From the NCBI GenBank assembly GCA_019054805.1, contig JAHQIY010000004.1:4154001-4218000 (forward strand): a stretch of 64,000 nucleotides of DNA, given 5' to 3'. Below, piece after piece: positions 23,653 through 35,012 of the stretch. Both the position numbers and the translations under genes were made by a program. Source of the stretch: Brachionus manjavacas. Taxonomy: Eukaryota > Rotifera > Eurotatoria > Ploima > Brachionidae. A model generated the notes under the pieces. It worked only from the letters and a program-made list of their open reading frames with translations, was not told the DNA's origin and searched no databases. Numbering within the stretch: the stretch's first letter is position 1; every line of letters starts with the position of its first letter.

Positions 23653-26600
23653 CTAGTCTTTGTTCTTCTTTCGGCTCAGAAACGACAATTTGGATTTTTT
23701 CTTCGGCTTTTCGGCTTTTTGTTTATCTGACGAATGCGAGCCTGGAGGCATTGTGGCGCTTTTGTTCGCGTTCGAGCTTGTGTTTGTTTCGTGTTTTGGT
23801 GAGTTGTTCGCAGATAGGACCGGATTACTCGTGTTACCTTTTGAGTCGTTCGTTCGGTCAAGTGAAGACTGAAAAGAAAATAATATCTATGAATAAAAAA
23901 TAAAAAAAATTTTTTTGAAAATATACATCTCTACTCGAGGTTGGGCTTGAAGCGTGACTGCCTCCACTATTTGCTTTAATATGATCCGGAACTTTTTCTT
24001 CTAAAAATAATTTTTTTTTAATAAAATTTTCTTTCTTTTTAAAATTATTATTTACGTTTTTTATCTAATAGTGATTTAGAACGGGGTATGGTATGCGATT
24101 TTTTCTTTCCATTTGTCTCAGTTATAATTATTTCGCTTTTGTTAGCTTTATCTCCGTTCGATACAGTTTCTTAATTAAACAAAATTATATTCTTTAAATA
24201 ACTCTCTTTGATTTTGTTATTATTAATTTGATTAAGTGAGTTTTAAAGGCATTTTGAAGTTCCTGATATTTTTGAATACTCATATTCAAGGGATAATGAA
24301 TTTCAGATCAACAAGAAAAAAGCTTCATTTTTTTTAACAAAAGTCTAAAATATTAGATTCAGTATCCAACTTAACCAAAAATTTTGAAATTGTGCAAATA
24401 CTTTGCAATTATATGAAAAATAAATACAATTGTGAAATTAAAGCAAGACTAGCACATCAATTATCATGTTGACTTTAAATTGAATCAAAAATGAGCTTTT
24501 TATATTTATTTATTTCAAAAAACACCTCTTTCAAATTAATTGAAATTATTTTAGGTAGCTGAAAAGAAATTTTGCTTTATCTTAAAAATGGAAATAGCTT
24601 TGACATTGAAAATAGTTAAATTAATAAATAGTTTAATTCGTATTAAAAAATTCGATTATTTTATAAAGCAAAATTTATTTCATTTGAGAAAGTTTAAAGA
24701 TGCTTAATTTAAAATTGTGAGCTAAAGTTATGACAATTTTATTTTTTAATTTTTGGTGCAAATTCATCTGCATCCTAAATTTAACTGTGGAATAGTACAA
24801 GTTGAATATCACTGACAAATTATTATTTATTTGATAAAATTAAAAAATGAATTTATAAAAAAAAACATTTAAAAATTTTTTTCTTGATTTTTGAACCAAA
24901 TCTTAATTTTGAATGCTTTTTAATTTTTAAATTTATTTTTTTTTAATAATTTAATAATCCACGATACAGTTAATATTAAAAAACTTTAACACTGGAAGTT
25001 GCAAACATTATTTTTGCATTTTTTTAATAATCTGTTAAAATCAAAGTAATTTAATTATTAATTACTTTTAAAAAGGAAGAAAAAAATCTACATAAATCAT
25101 AAAAGATTTATTTATTTCAAAATCTTTTTCAAAAAGTACGAAGTTTTAAAATTTTTCTAACATTTAAAAATAATTCGTATGGTGCTACTAGTGTTTAGCA
25201 ATTTACTAAGTGATTGAATTTAAATTTAATGACAGAGGTAATTTTATTCCGAGTGAAGTTTTAATTTAAATCTCTTACTTTAGTATTTTTGAAATTTTTG
25301 AACTTTTAAAAAATTTTAATTTAACTTTAAAATGGAGTAAGTGACAAAGTTTCCGAACCAAGCTTTTGTTGTCATAACTTCCTCATTTTAAATGCAATTT
25401 CAGTTCTGTGTTCAGATTTGAAATAATAATTTAAATTGACTTGCTGAAACTAAAAAAAATGAATCAAAGAGAGACCCTTCGAAATCGTGTTTATTTAAAC
25501 TATGAAAAAATCCTGCATCAAGAAAGTCAGCGAAAAGAATCTCAAAGCCATATATTGTTGAAAGTGCCAATGCATTTAATCAGGTCGATTACCAAGATGA
25601 ATGTCTGAGAAGGAGATGCTTCTTACTTCAATAAGTATCATTTAGGCAAATATTCAAAGTTCTGGTCTGGCTTGGCGAGCTTTCATTACGCATAAGGGTC
25701 ATTTGTCTTTATCATCGAAAATTCTAAGATTTGAAAAAGTTTAAAATTCTCTTTCTAAATCACTTGGCCTTAGTATTTATTCTTAAAAATAAAGGAGGTA
25801 TAACATTAAAAATTCCGGAAACTTTGTCTTCACCCCTTTGCTTGATTCTTTTTTAAAAGCTGAATGTATTCAAAAATGCTCAAAAGCAGTGATTTAAATC
25901 TTTTTAAAAAGCATTATTAAATAACATGCAATTGACAAAAAGCGGCCAATTTTGATCAAAGCTAAATTTTTCTGTTCGAACTTTTTTCGACAGATTTAGC
26001 CTGAAAAATAAAAAACAAGGCTAAATAAAGCCCATAAAAATACAAAGCTTGTTAGTAGTTATTAATATTCATCACTAATATTACCTAATAATTCTTTATG
26101 TAGTAAATTTTTTCGTTGAGCTTTTTAACAAACAAAATAAGCAAAAAAAAATTAAATTTTTCAAAAGATAAATACCCTGGTCTTTAATTTGACGTTGAGC
26201 AACTTCTTTTTTGTATTTTTCCAAGTCGACTGGATCCATCTGCTGGAAGGGGTTAGCCGCAGCATAGAAAGTCTTGTAAACGATAGCATTATTTTGCTGA
26301 TTGCGTTTGATTATGCCTTTAGACGCAGCTCCATAGACGACAGTTCCGGATTGATTAGCATAACTGTCCCCATTAGTGTAACCATTGGTTTCCTAAAATT
26401 TTAAATAAATCAAATTAAGCCAATTTTTTTGATTAAGCCCAAAAAAATGGTTCTAATTTAAAGCTGATAACATGCGTTATTTAAAGCCAAACAAGCAAGC
26501 TGAAGCAGAGCTAAATCACTCATATCTTACTTTTTGTTGACCCAAGACTGACATGTTGGTCAAGAGTTTAGACTCTGGACCAGCATCAACCTGATCTTTA

Positions 26601-29600
26601 TAGTATTTTTGCTTTACCTGTTGGTGTACAAATGACCAATTTTTTGGTTAAAAATAAAAATAAATTAGAATTATATTTTTGATACAAACCTTTGAGTCTG
26701 AGCCTGTGCAAGATGAAGATGATGAAAAAAATGTTTAGTAATTTTCTTAATTTTAATTTTCTTAAGTCTAGCTTTAAATAATTTTCCATTTGAAGCATGT
26801 TTAGAACTAGACTTGTCACGAAAAGTATTAATTTCTTATCAGAATCGAACCTGTTTCAGTTTTGTTTTCATCATCATTTTCATCTTCATAGCTTATTTTT
26901 TCTAATAATTTCGACTGATAGCCGGGTGTTTTTTTATCCTCGTAGCGGTCTTGCTTAATCTATAAAAAATTTAAAATTTTCATTTAAAAATAAATTAAAA
27001 AAAAAATTAATGACATTTTCTTCGATAAAAAATAAAATAAACTGTAGGTAAACTGACCTGTTTTTGATGATTTTTTAGCTCTTTAGGGTCGACTCCTTGC
27101 GGGGCAAATTGGTTCTTTGATTCGATGCGAATCGGGGTCGAAGTTTTATTAGGTGAACTTTCAGTGACCCATTTGGTGATCTTTTTGGGGTTATTTGTTC
27201 CCGTTTCTTCCAATTCGGTTTTTGAGTAGACATTTGGCGTGTTAAGCCATTCGCCTTTTGCCGCCTTTTGTTTTTCTTCTTTTAATTTTTTGACATAATC
27301 GGGGTCATATGGATGCGATGTTGCCGCTGGTGGTATCTCGACCTCTTTGACCGCATTGCGGTCAATTGTTCTCATTACAGGTTGTCTATACATGTATCCA
27401 GTTCTGTAGCCAGCATTGTCTAAGCATCTCATCAACGCTTCGAATTCTAGTTCGCCGCATTTCCACTTTTTATTCTCCAAAAGAGTTGGCGTCTCGCACT
27501 GAACCTGGTTCATTTCGATTAACTTTTTTTGGGTTTCTAAGCTAGGCAATATCAAGTTGTCAAGTCCAGCCACAAGAGCACGTGATTGTATCTCACATGC
27601 GGCCATCACATTGAACAAATTGTAAGAAGCCTCTTCAATGGTTTCGCCACAGGCGACCACTCCAAAATTCCGAATGAACATTATTTTATTTAGAGGACCC
27701 AAGTCTTTGGCAAGCAATTTTTTCACGTCTTCTTCGGAAAAAAATCCTGTATACTCGTGGTAGCTTACATTACCGCACATAATTGCCTCTTGGGACAGTG
27801 GTAAGAGGCCGCATTTCATTGACGAGACAGCGGTTACCACATTTGTATGCACGTGAATTATGCACCTTATGTCAGGTCGGGCCTTAAAAATTGCCGAGTG
27901 CAGACTAAATGCAGATTTGTTGACGCTGTATGTAGTGCTGCCTTGTTCTAAGACTGTGCCTGATGAGTCAACTTTTAAAAGACTCGATGCTGTTACTTCA
28001 TGGTAGAGTAAACCGTACGGATTCACAAGAAATTGTTCTTGATCTTGACTTAATCTTACCTAAACATAAAAAATTTGTTTTATTTATAAATTTATTTGTT
28101 TTTTTTTTAATTTAAATTGGATTTTGTTTTTTTTTATTTTTTCGATTTTTTAAGTTAAAAGAATTCATATGTTTCATTTGTGCAATTAAATTTTGTTTTA
28201 TTTGATAATATAGCTCAACTGGTAGAAGATAATTAAAAAATGATGCATACTTTAAAACCTCGGAAACTACCCCGGGATTATAGGATGTATATAACCATAA
28301 CCCCCCATCCCCATCATAAAATACACTATAACCCCTGAGTTTTTTTTTGAATTTTTTTTTCTATAGGCCCGTGGTTAAGTAATAAAAAAATTAAATTCTT
28401 TTAATTAAAATTATAAATTTTCTGTAAAACCGCAGTGTGCTTTTTAAATATTTTTTCTTTAGTCTCATGAGACAAAAAATTTGAAGGCGTTGATGACGAT
28501 GAAGCTCAAAACATTAATGGTTTTAATTCTGTTGAAGATTGGTACTCCTAGGCAAGATAAGAGCGATGAAGATTCTGAAGTGGAACTTGAATCAATATTT
28601 TTTTTATTTTTTTTAATATTATTTTAATGGAATAGTCTCTGTATAAGCACAGGCAAATTTTTAAATAACCCCATTTTCTAAAATAAATATTTTAATTAAA
28701 CCCCCGGGTCATTGATTGTTTTTTGGAAGTAAAATTTATAGGAGTTAACCTTTTTTATAAATTGGTACCCCATCATACTTTTGAAGAAATCAAAAAATTG
28801 TAAAAAAATTTTTATTAATTTAATTACGCAATATTGGATATGAATATTTTTTGAATTTTTCAATCGATTAGAGTCGATTCCCAGCAATAACTTAAAGTCA
28901 AAATTTTTTTTATAAATTTAAATTCTTAAAATATGTTTTTTTTTAGTTAATTACCGCGAATAATATTATTCGTCTAATTTTGACTCTAAAAATTATCTAT
29001 TATTAATTGAAAAAATAATTCGATATTTTAATTCTTTCAGTCGATTGGACTCAATTTCCAGCTCTAGTTTATACCATGAAAATATGTCTTTTCTTTACCT
29101 ACTCAAGGACAATATCAACGCCTTTGTAAAAAGCTCGAGATCTTTGCTTTGAATTAACAGAGTTTTCTTTCATACTTTTTTGATTTTTATTTTACTTTTT
29201 TCATGACTTTCTGATCTAATAACGTAATCATCCGAATTGAGTTTAAATTAGAGTAATCTGTTTTAGTCACATGTAATATTTATAATTTATTTATTTGTTA
29301 ACTGTATCGAGCTTAAGCTCCTTCAGAATAAAAATAAAAAATTAAGTTGAGTAAACTTAAAAATCAAAAAAATAAGTAAAAAAAAATCAAAAAATATAAA
29401 TAAAGTATGAAAAAAGTTTATGAGAGTTAAAAGTAAACTTAAAGTAAAATAAGATAAGACAAAATTAATGCAATAGTATCTCCTTTAAAGTGTTAGTTTT
29501 TTTTAATAAAAAAAAAAAACAAAAAAAAAGAAAAAGCTAAGTGACATGTACTAAAAATCAAACACATTTTAAAACTATTAACGATTGTTAAACCTTATAT

Positions 29601-31480
29601 AAAATTCTTTAAAACTGAAAATTGAATTAACTATGTTAAAGTCGGATGTTTTTTTTCAACATGGGTCAAATTTATTCATTTTTAAGACATGTCATTAAAA
29701 TTGAACACTTCTCTGTTTAAAAACCAGTGCTCATTTTTTAGTAACATGTCATTATATGATTTAGTAATATGTCACTAAATTCGGACAATTAGGTTACTTT
29801 TTTATTAAATTTTGATAAACTAATTGACTTTTATTATTCTTGTCAATTGACAAAAGAAATTATATTACTCATATCCGTTTTACAGTGCCCCAAATTATAT
29901 ACTGTTGTCAGACAAAATGAATTTCGTTGGAGTCTAGCGATTTTCGCTTTTAATTAAATCTGGTAAATTTCTCTACAATTCTTAGGAAAAAATTTTGTTT
30001 ATATATTTGTTTTAATTTATGAGTTAAAATTTCAGGAATATTAAAAGTTAAACTACAGTTAATGATTTGAAATAAACTACAGTGGGACCTCTGTTTTATG
30101 CCTTCTTTGAGATGACATTTCGGAGATATGAAGTGAATAGTTGAAAAAGGATGAAATTGAATACTTTTTGATGTAAATTTAGCTCGGTTTTATGAACTTT
30201 CATTTTTCTGAAGCAAAAAAAGACAATAAATTTCTCTATGCTTCTTAATTTACATTAATTAGTTCACTTGGTTTTATGGAGGAACTTTTTTTGTTATACA
30301 AATAAAAACGATTGATATCGCAACAAAAAAAAATAAGACGACATTTAATCTCAAGAATCAATTGAAAAAAAATTCTAATTTAAAATACAATTAGGTTCAA
30401 AGTAAACTAAAATTCAATTAGTGTCCAGTTTAAATTAGAATAGATAATCGTTTTGTTTAATTTTGTTGATTATAAATTTCTGACTTTTTTTAAGTCGATC
30501 TTATTAAGTTTCAGTTTTATGAAGTGGCTGTCAAGTTAAAGTCCAGGTTACACTCTATTTATAAAAAAACATTTAAAAAATAAATGATCATGTTGCTAAT
30601 TACAGGGGGTTGATTCTTTAAACAAAAAAATAGCTTAAAAATAAATAAATGCTTAATTATTTTTTCGTTCAAGTCAAAAATCTTTGCCAAATCAAAAAAA
30701 AATTTCACTAGATCAAAACAAAAAACCCTAATTTTCTTTATAAAACTAAATGCTACTTACAGATATCAAATTATTAATTCCAGTGGTCCATCCATAAAGA
30801 TCAATCACTCTGAACAAAGAGGATGATTTGCATCTAAGCAATCGTTCGCCTTTTGCATAGTTTTGGGTATCAATGCCGCGTATGTCATTGATTGGAATCA
30901 ATACACTGCCGCCTGAAAGAGAAAAAAAATTAAGTAAAAATTTATTTTAAACAATGTCTACTAGAAAAAGAGTCTACAAATTCTAATAACACAATACCAC
31001 TAATTTAACCATGCTTTTCTATAATCTAATTAAAAAAAGAAAAAGATAAATTACCACTAGCAATATCGGTCAAATTGACTGATAATTCAAAAATAAATTA
31101 AAAATGCCATGACTTGTTAGATTAAATTGGTTTAATAAAGTGGTCATACCTTTTCCCATTGAGTTGACCTGTTGCCATCTAGAGTTTGTATTCGGAAGCA
31201 AAAGATCGCTTATTTGCTGCAAAGCGATGAGGCTAGCGGGATGAGGGCCGTGCTTCAGCTGGTCTGCGATTATAGACTCTAGTTCTTCTCTGAACGCCTG
31301 TGAGTTCAAAATCGAGGAGACGCGTTGTCGTGACTCCATTTGTCGCATGTCTTCCTTGACGTCGGCGGGCCGCTGCAGTTCTCTGCGGTAGTCCGGGTCC
31401 TCCGGGTCTATGTTTTCGATAAATTTGCCGCCGCTGTTCAATGGCAAATTAGTCGTGTCGTTCAAGACTTTTGTAGACAT
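23653..31480 (-). CDS. ADD1: Adducin (membrane-skeleton protein)
   Basis: Exons 31480-31150, (31078-31055 optional), 30912-30761, 28059-27058, 26959-26851, 26703-26690, 26617-26531, 26392-26176, 24169-24056, 24000-23927 and 23868-23653 join in frame: 771 aa, or 779 with the 24-nt exon. The N-terminal head has the class II aldolase-like fold, with [13 protein letters not shown] (here LIPINDIRG), [40 protein letters not shown] and [12 protein letters not shown]. The neck contains [18 protein letters not shown]. The C-terminus is a basic, MARCKS-like tail ([18 protein letters not shown]). Adducin caps fast-growing actin ends and recruits spectrin under the plasma membrane; the tail binds calmodulin and is a PKC target in the family. 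Invertebrates usually have one adducin, so the symbol is by homology. Three exons of 14-87 nt lie in the variable tail. Confidence 0.95.
24170..26175 (-). other. Adducin intron of 2,006 nt
   Basis: AT-rich, phase-1 intron. It holds the inverted-repeat relic at 25341-25833 and no exon that I can recognise. Confidence 0.7.
25341..25833. mobile_element. Tc1/mariner-like relic with terminal inverted repeats
   Basis: The left end (25341-25400) and the reverse complement of the right end (25775-25833) share ACAAAGTTTCCG and, further in, a matching GTxATA-xx-TCCT-xx-ATTTT block, giving imperfect inverted repeats of about 55-60 bp. The word CAAAGTTTCCG is common in Tc1-like ends. The 490-bp interior is GC-richer than the intron and has a broken ORF-like middle around 25490-25730. 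I cannot read a transposase catalytic triad, so superfamily is inferred from the ends only. Confidence 0.5.
28060..30760 (-). other. Adducin intron of 2,701 nt
   Basis: Donor GTAAGT, acceptor TTATGTTTAG. It contains a C-run-rich patch (about 28250-28710), a pogo-like relic (30080-30555) and three copies of an ATGTCA(T/C)TA word around 29690-29780. Confidence 0.7.
30080..30555. mobile_element. pogo/Tigger-like MITE relic
   Basis: The left end reads CAGTGGGACCTCTGTTTTAT. The right end, reverse-complemented, reads GAGTGTAACCTGGACTTTAA. Both are flanked by TA, the target duplication of the Tc1-mariner-pogo group. CAGTxxxACCT is the usual pogo/Tigger terminus. Subterminal GGTTTTATG words recur inside. 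The interior has no ORF. The ends have diverged, so this is an old copy. Confidence 0.45.
31055..31078 (-). other. 24-nt optional microexon of adducin
   Basis: On the minus strand an acceptor TTATCAG and a donor GTAATT bracket exactly 24 nt that are open in the adducin phase (V-N-L-T-D-I-A-S-G). Skipping or including it keeps the frame. It sits between the conserved MGK and PINDIRG segments. Confidence 0.55.
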
Positions 31481-31767
31481 CTTTCCGATATAGTGCTCTT
31501 ACTAATTTTTTATTTTAAAATAAGCCCTACCAAAGAATTAAAAATATAACTAATAAAAATTTTATTATTTTTTTGTTGTTGCTGTTATCTAAAGAGCAAG
31601 ATAAGATAGAAAATTTTATTATAATTTAGGTTGTGAGTGCCGAATTGAATGCGCTCCTCTCTCTGCTAATAAATTATTCTCCGGTTTGTATCCACCGCAT
31701 CGTTTAGAACACACAAGATTTAATGCGATGCTTTTTTTTTCTATTTTAGTCGAAATGATTAAGAGAA
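31481..31767. promoter_or_regulatory. Divergent upstream region of adducin and a plus-strand ORF
   Basis: The 287 bp between the adducin ATG (minus) and the small plus-strand ORF are richer in GC than the surroundings around 31630-31735. They also contain an acceptor-like CTATTTTAG at 31741-31749. A bidirectional promoter or 5' leader is plausible; no TATA box or start site can be assigned. Confidence 0.3.
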
Positions 31768-32010
31768 ATGGAGGAGAAATACAAAGCAGCCATTTTTCTT
31801 AGTTCATACAAAAATTATGATGATTTATTAATTGAACTTTTTTGTGCTAGACTCGAGCACACGCTTTCGTATCAAGCAACCAGTCCGATGGGCGAAATAA
31901 TCGATTTAGATCGATTATTAGCCCTTGGTCTACACTTTGTTCTAACTAGCTCGATTAGGGATGCCAATCCTATTAGACAATTAAGGACACATGATTGCTT
32001 AGCGGTGTGA
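31768..32010 (+). CDS. Possible small protein, 80 aa
   Basis: An ATG-started frame of 80 codons with unusually high GC for this window and ordinary amino-acid use. It looks alpha-helical and soluble; I recognise no family. A splice acceptor-like CTATTTTAG lies 19 nt upstream, followed by another ATG in a different frame that ends after 15 codons. It could be a small gene divergent from adducin, one exon of a longer gene whose other exons I cannot see, or chance. The stop is followed at once by a 19-bp inverted repeat (32013-32094). Confidence 0.3.
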   Translation: MEEKYKAAIFLSSYKNYDDLLIELFCARLEHTLSYQATSPMGEIIDLDRLLALGLHFVLTSSIRDANPIRQLRTHDCLAV

Positions 32011-32012
32011 TT

Positions 32013-32094
32013 ATTTTTGTCTTGAAAAAAACAGTTATATTGTCACTAAATTGAATAATGTCGAAATTAAAATATTTTTTTTCAAGACAAAAAT
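32013..32094. repeat. Short inverted repeat after the small ORF
   Basis: ATTTTTGTCTTGAAAAAA at 32013-32030 is mirrored as TTTTTTCAAGACAAAAAT at 32077-32094, with about 46 bases between. It could fold in an RNA or be a small transposon relic. Confidence 0.6.
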
Positions 32095-34939
32095 TAACAT
32101 TAAAAAAAATTTGGTTATTAAGAGTTTTTTTTTTGTTGAAATCTTGAAATTGAAATAAAACACACACACTTAAATTAATGTCTGAATTTCTAAGAATTAT
32201 TGTCTCATTATTTTGTTTGTGTCGAGATTTGTCACTGTTTAAATTTCTTAACCAAATAGAAGCTTCTTAAATTGTAAAAAATCAATTTAATATTTTTTTT
32301 GTTTTCGCTTCATGAATAACTAATTAAGTGGGGATTGAATAAATTCGATATTTTTTGTTTGGCAAGAATCTTAATTTTAAATTTTATTTTTTTATGAGAA
32401 ATGATGAATTAGATAAAAAATTAAATAATGTTACAAAACTACAACAAATGATGCTTGATTTTTTTGGATATTTTTCTAATATAAATAATTTTTGAATTAA
32501 ATATCCCATTTAGTAATCTTTTTAAATGAAAACGTAATTTTTCATTATCAACAAAAAATCATGGTAAATTACCGACCTGATAAAACATACCTTCCCTTTT
32601 TAAATTTTTTCTTTACAGATTTTTTTTAAAGCTATGAAAAAAATGAAAAAAAAAACATTTAATTAAAATAGACTAATTTCCTTTTTTTAAATTAAAAAAT
32701 CCAAATGTTATTTCTCCTATACGAAAGCGCTTCAAATATCAAAAAATATAATAGCTTCACATTTTTTATTTTGGGATAAAAAAAATTTGATATTTAAATT
32801 TAAATTTAAATTAATTTAAAAAACAAATTAATTGGGTCCAAAACGATGGCTCAATAATATTTGAAAAAAAAACAATTCATAAAAAAAATAGACTAAAAAT
32901 TTTACTTAACCCTCTGACTTATTATTTAAGCCCAAAAAATTAACCCGAGAAAACGCTTTCGGGCGAATGAATCCTGTTTAATTTATTAGATAATTTTGGT
33001 CAGGCAAAAAGATACTTTAATTTAATTAATTCCCTCCATCTATATCAAATTTACTGAATCATTCTCTGACTGGATGGAAAATGTCAATTTTTAAAAATTG
33101 ATTTGAATTAAAAATATTTCTATCATTATTTACTGGCACATAAACTAGCTACGAGTAACCTTTCAGAAGAGCATTTATCTTTAGTAATATTTTGCTAGAA
33201 ATTCAAATCAAATCTTTCATCGCTTATTCAGTAAATATAAAAAAATAAGATACTCGACCGAATCTAAAATAAAATTTGCCTTTCCATTTTAGGTAAACCA
33301 ACAAAAATTAACCGTTTTAGGCTAAATTTAGAAAAATTAAAATTGCTCGAGTCAGATTACCTTCATTTTAGGCTTCTAAAATAATGAAATAATGCAAAAT
33401 ATTTATTATGTCTTAAATTTCATAATGCTTTAAATTTTTCAATTAAATAATTAAAGTTTATTTTAACTAATTATTTTGCGTGATTTCAAAAAATTATAAT
33501 CTAATCAGAAAGACATATTTTTTAAGAAAAAAATTTTGAAATAAAGAAGCCTAGTCTTTACAAGCTTATTAAAATTTTCGAATTTTGAAAATAAATTTAT
33601 AAGTCTAAATGAACTTTATGTACAATTAAAAATAAAAAATTTTGTGTCACTTTTTAATAATGAACTTAAAAGATAGTTTCGATTTTGCACAAAGTTTTAA
33701 GCTAAAGTAATTAAATCCAAAAGAAAAATAAATAATAAAATTAGATCAAACATTTTGATATCGATTTCAGTCTAGTTCATTTTAATTAAACTAAAATCTG
33801 ATTTCGAATATTTTCTTTTTGATTATTCAAAACGATACAAAATATCGAATCATAAACTTGAGGATCTAGATTTAATCTAGTTTATATTAAAATGCAACTT
33901 TCTGGATAAATATTGCGTAATTCTAAACAAATAGTTTTTAAAATACTTGAGCTTAAGTTTGTTAATCAAGTAAAACTTCAAGTCACATACTAAATTTCCC
34001 AAATGCTTTTGTTATTATTTGAAGCATTGCATTCAAATTATTGCCACGAAATCAGCAGATTTTTATGGTGGCATTTTAGTAAACTTTTTTTAATGCTAGA
34101 AAAATCTGCAAAATTTCAGCTACATTAATTTTGTTTTATTTAAATAAAAATTATTTAGACAGAACCAAGGCCAGACTAAGTCACATGAATTTGAAAAAAA
34201 AATGAGTCAGTCAAATTAAAAGAGCAAATAAATTGATTTAAGATTTAAGAATGGCAATTTTTAAAAATTTTATAAAGATAATTCAAAATGAACCATAAAA
34301 TCAAGTTGATGTAAAATTAAAAGATATATCATGCTTATGATGACTAACATACTGTTTAATACTTTGGTAAATTTTCAATCTAAGCCCTAGATATCTCATC
34401 GAAAACACGCTAAACCGTATCTCAACAATTTTGATATTTGTAACATTGTATTTTTTCGAATTATAGAAAAATGTGTATTAATAAAAAGAAAATTTAATTT
34501 ATATTGGCCTACAAAATCATACATTACTGTATCAAATTATTGATAGAAAATCTTGATACTATTGAAGACTAACAGATAACTTAGAGATTTGACCTGAAAA
34601 AAAAACAAAATTAATCTAAAGTATCCTCAATATGCGATTAATAAAAAGCAGATTTTTACTGAATATATTTTAAATAAATTTGCTTAAATTCTTTATTATT
34701 TTTTATTAAAAATCCATAATCATCAGCAAAAATTTGTTTCTTAAACTATTTGACATTTGTGGAATAAATTAAACTGGCTACTAAATTTATTTCTAAAATT
34801 CTTGAACTAATAAATCATCTTCAATTTAGATACTTAACTTAATTAGAAGCAATACCGATCAATAAAAACCGAAATTTTAAGCATTGAATTTTTATTTTTG
34901 ATAACTTGGCTCAAATATCTTAAAAATTACTGTTTTTGT

Positions 34940-35012
34940 TAAATTCTAGCTCCTTCTTTACCTTCATTCCATTAAAAATATGGAATGAAGGTAAAGAAGG
35001 AGCTAGAATTTA
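34940..35012. repeat. Perfect 33-bp hairpin with 7-nt loop
   Basis: Bases 34940-34972 and 34980-35012 are exact reverse complements, separated by TAAAAAT. The arms contain CTCCTTCTTTACCTTCATTC, much less A/T-biased than the surrounding 8 kb. No ORF overlaps. The perfect match implies a recent origin or strong constraint. Confidence 0.9.

Noticed and set aside
26598..26819. 73-codon minus-strand ORF in adducin
   Set aside because: It crosses a 14-nt exon and intron sequence in the wrong frame; the spliced model explains the coding signal better.
28201..28262. tRNA-like stretch with TAGCTCAACTGGTAGA
   Set aside because: Only the D-arm resembles a tRNA; no anticodon stem, T-arm or acceptor pairing can be drawn.
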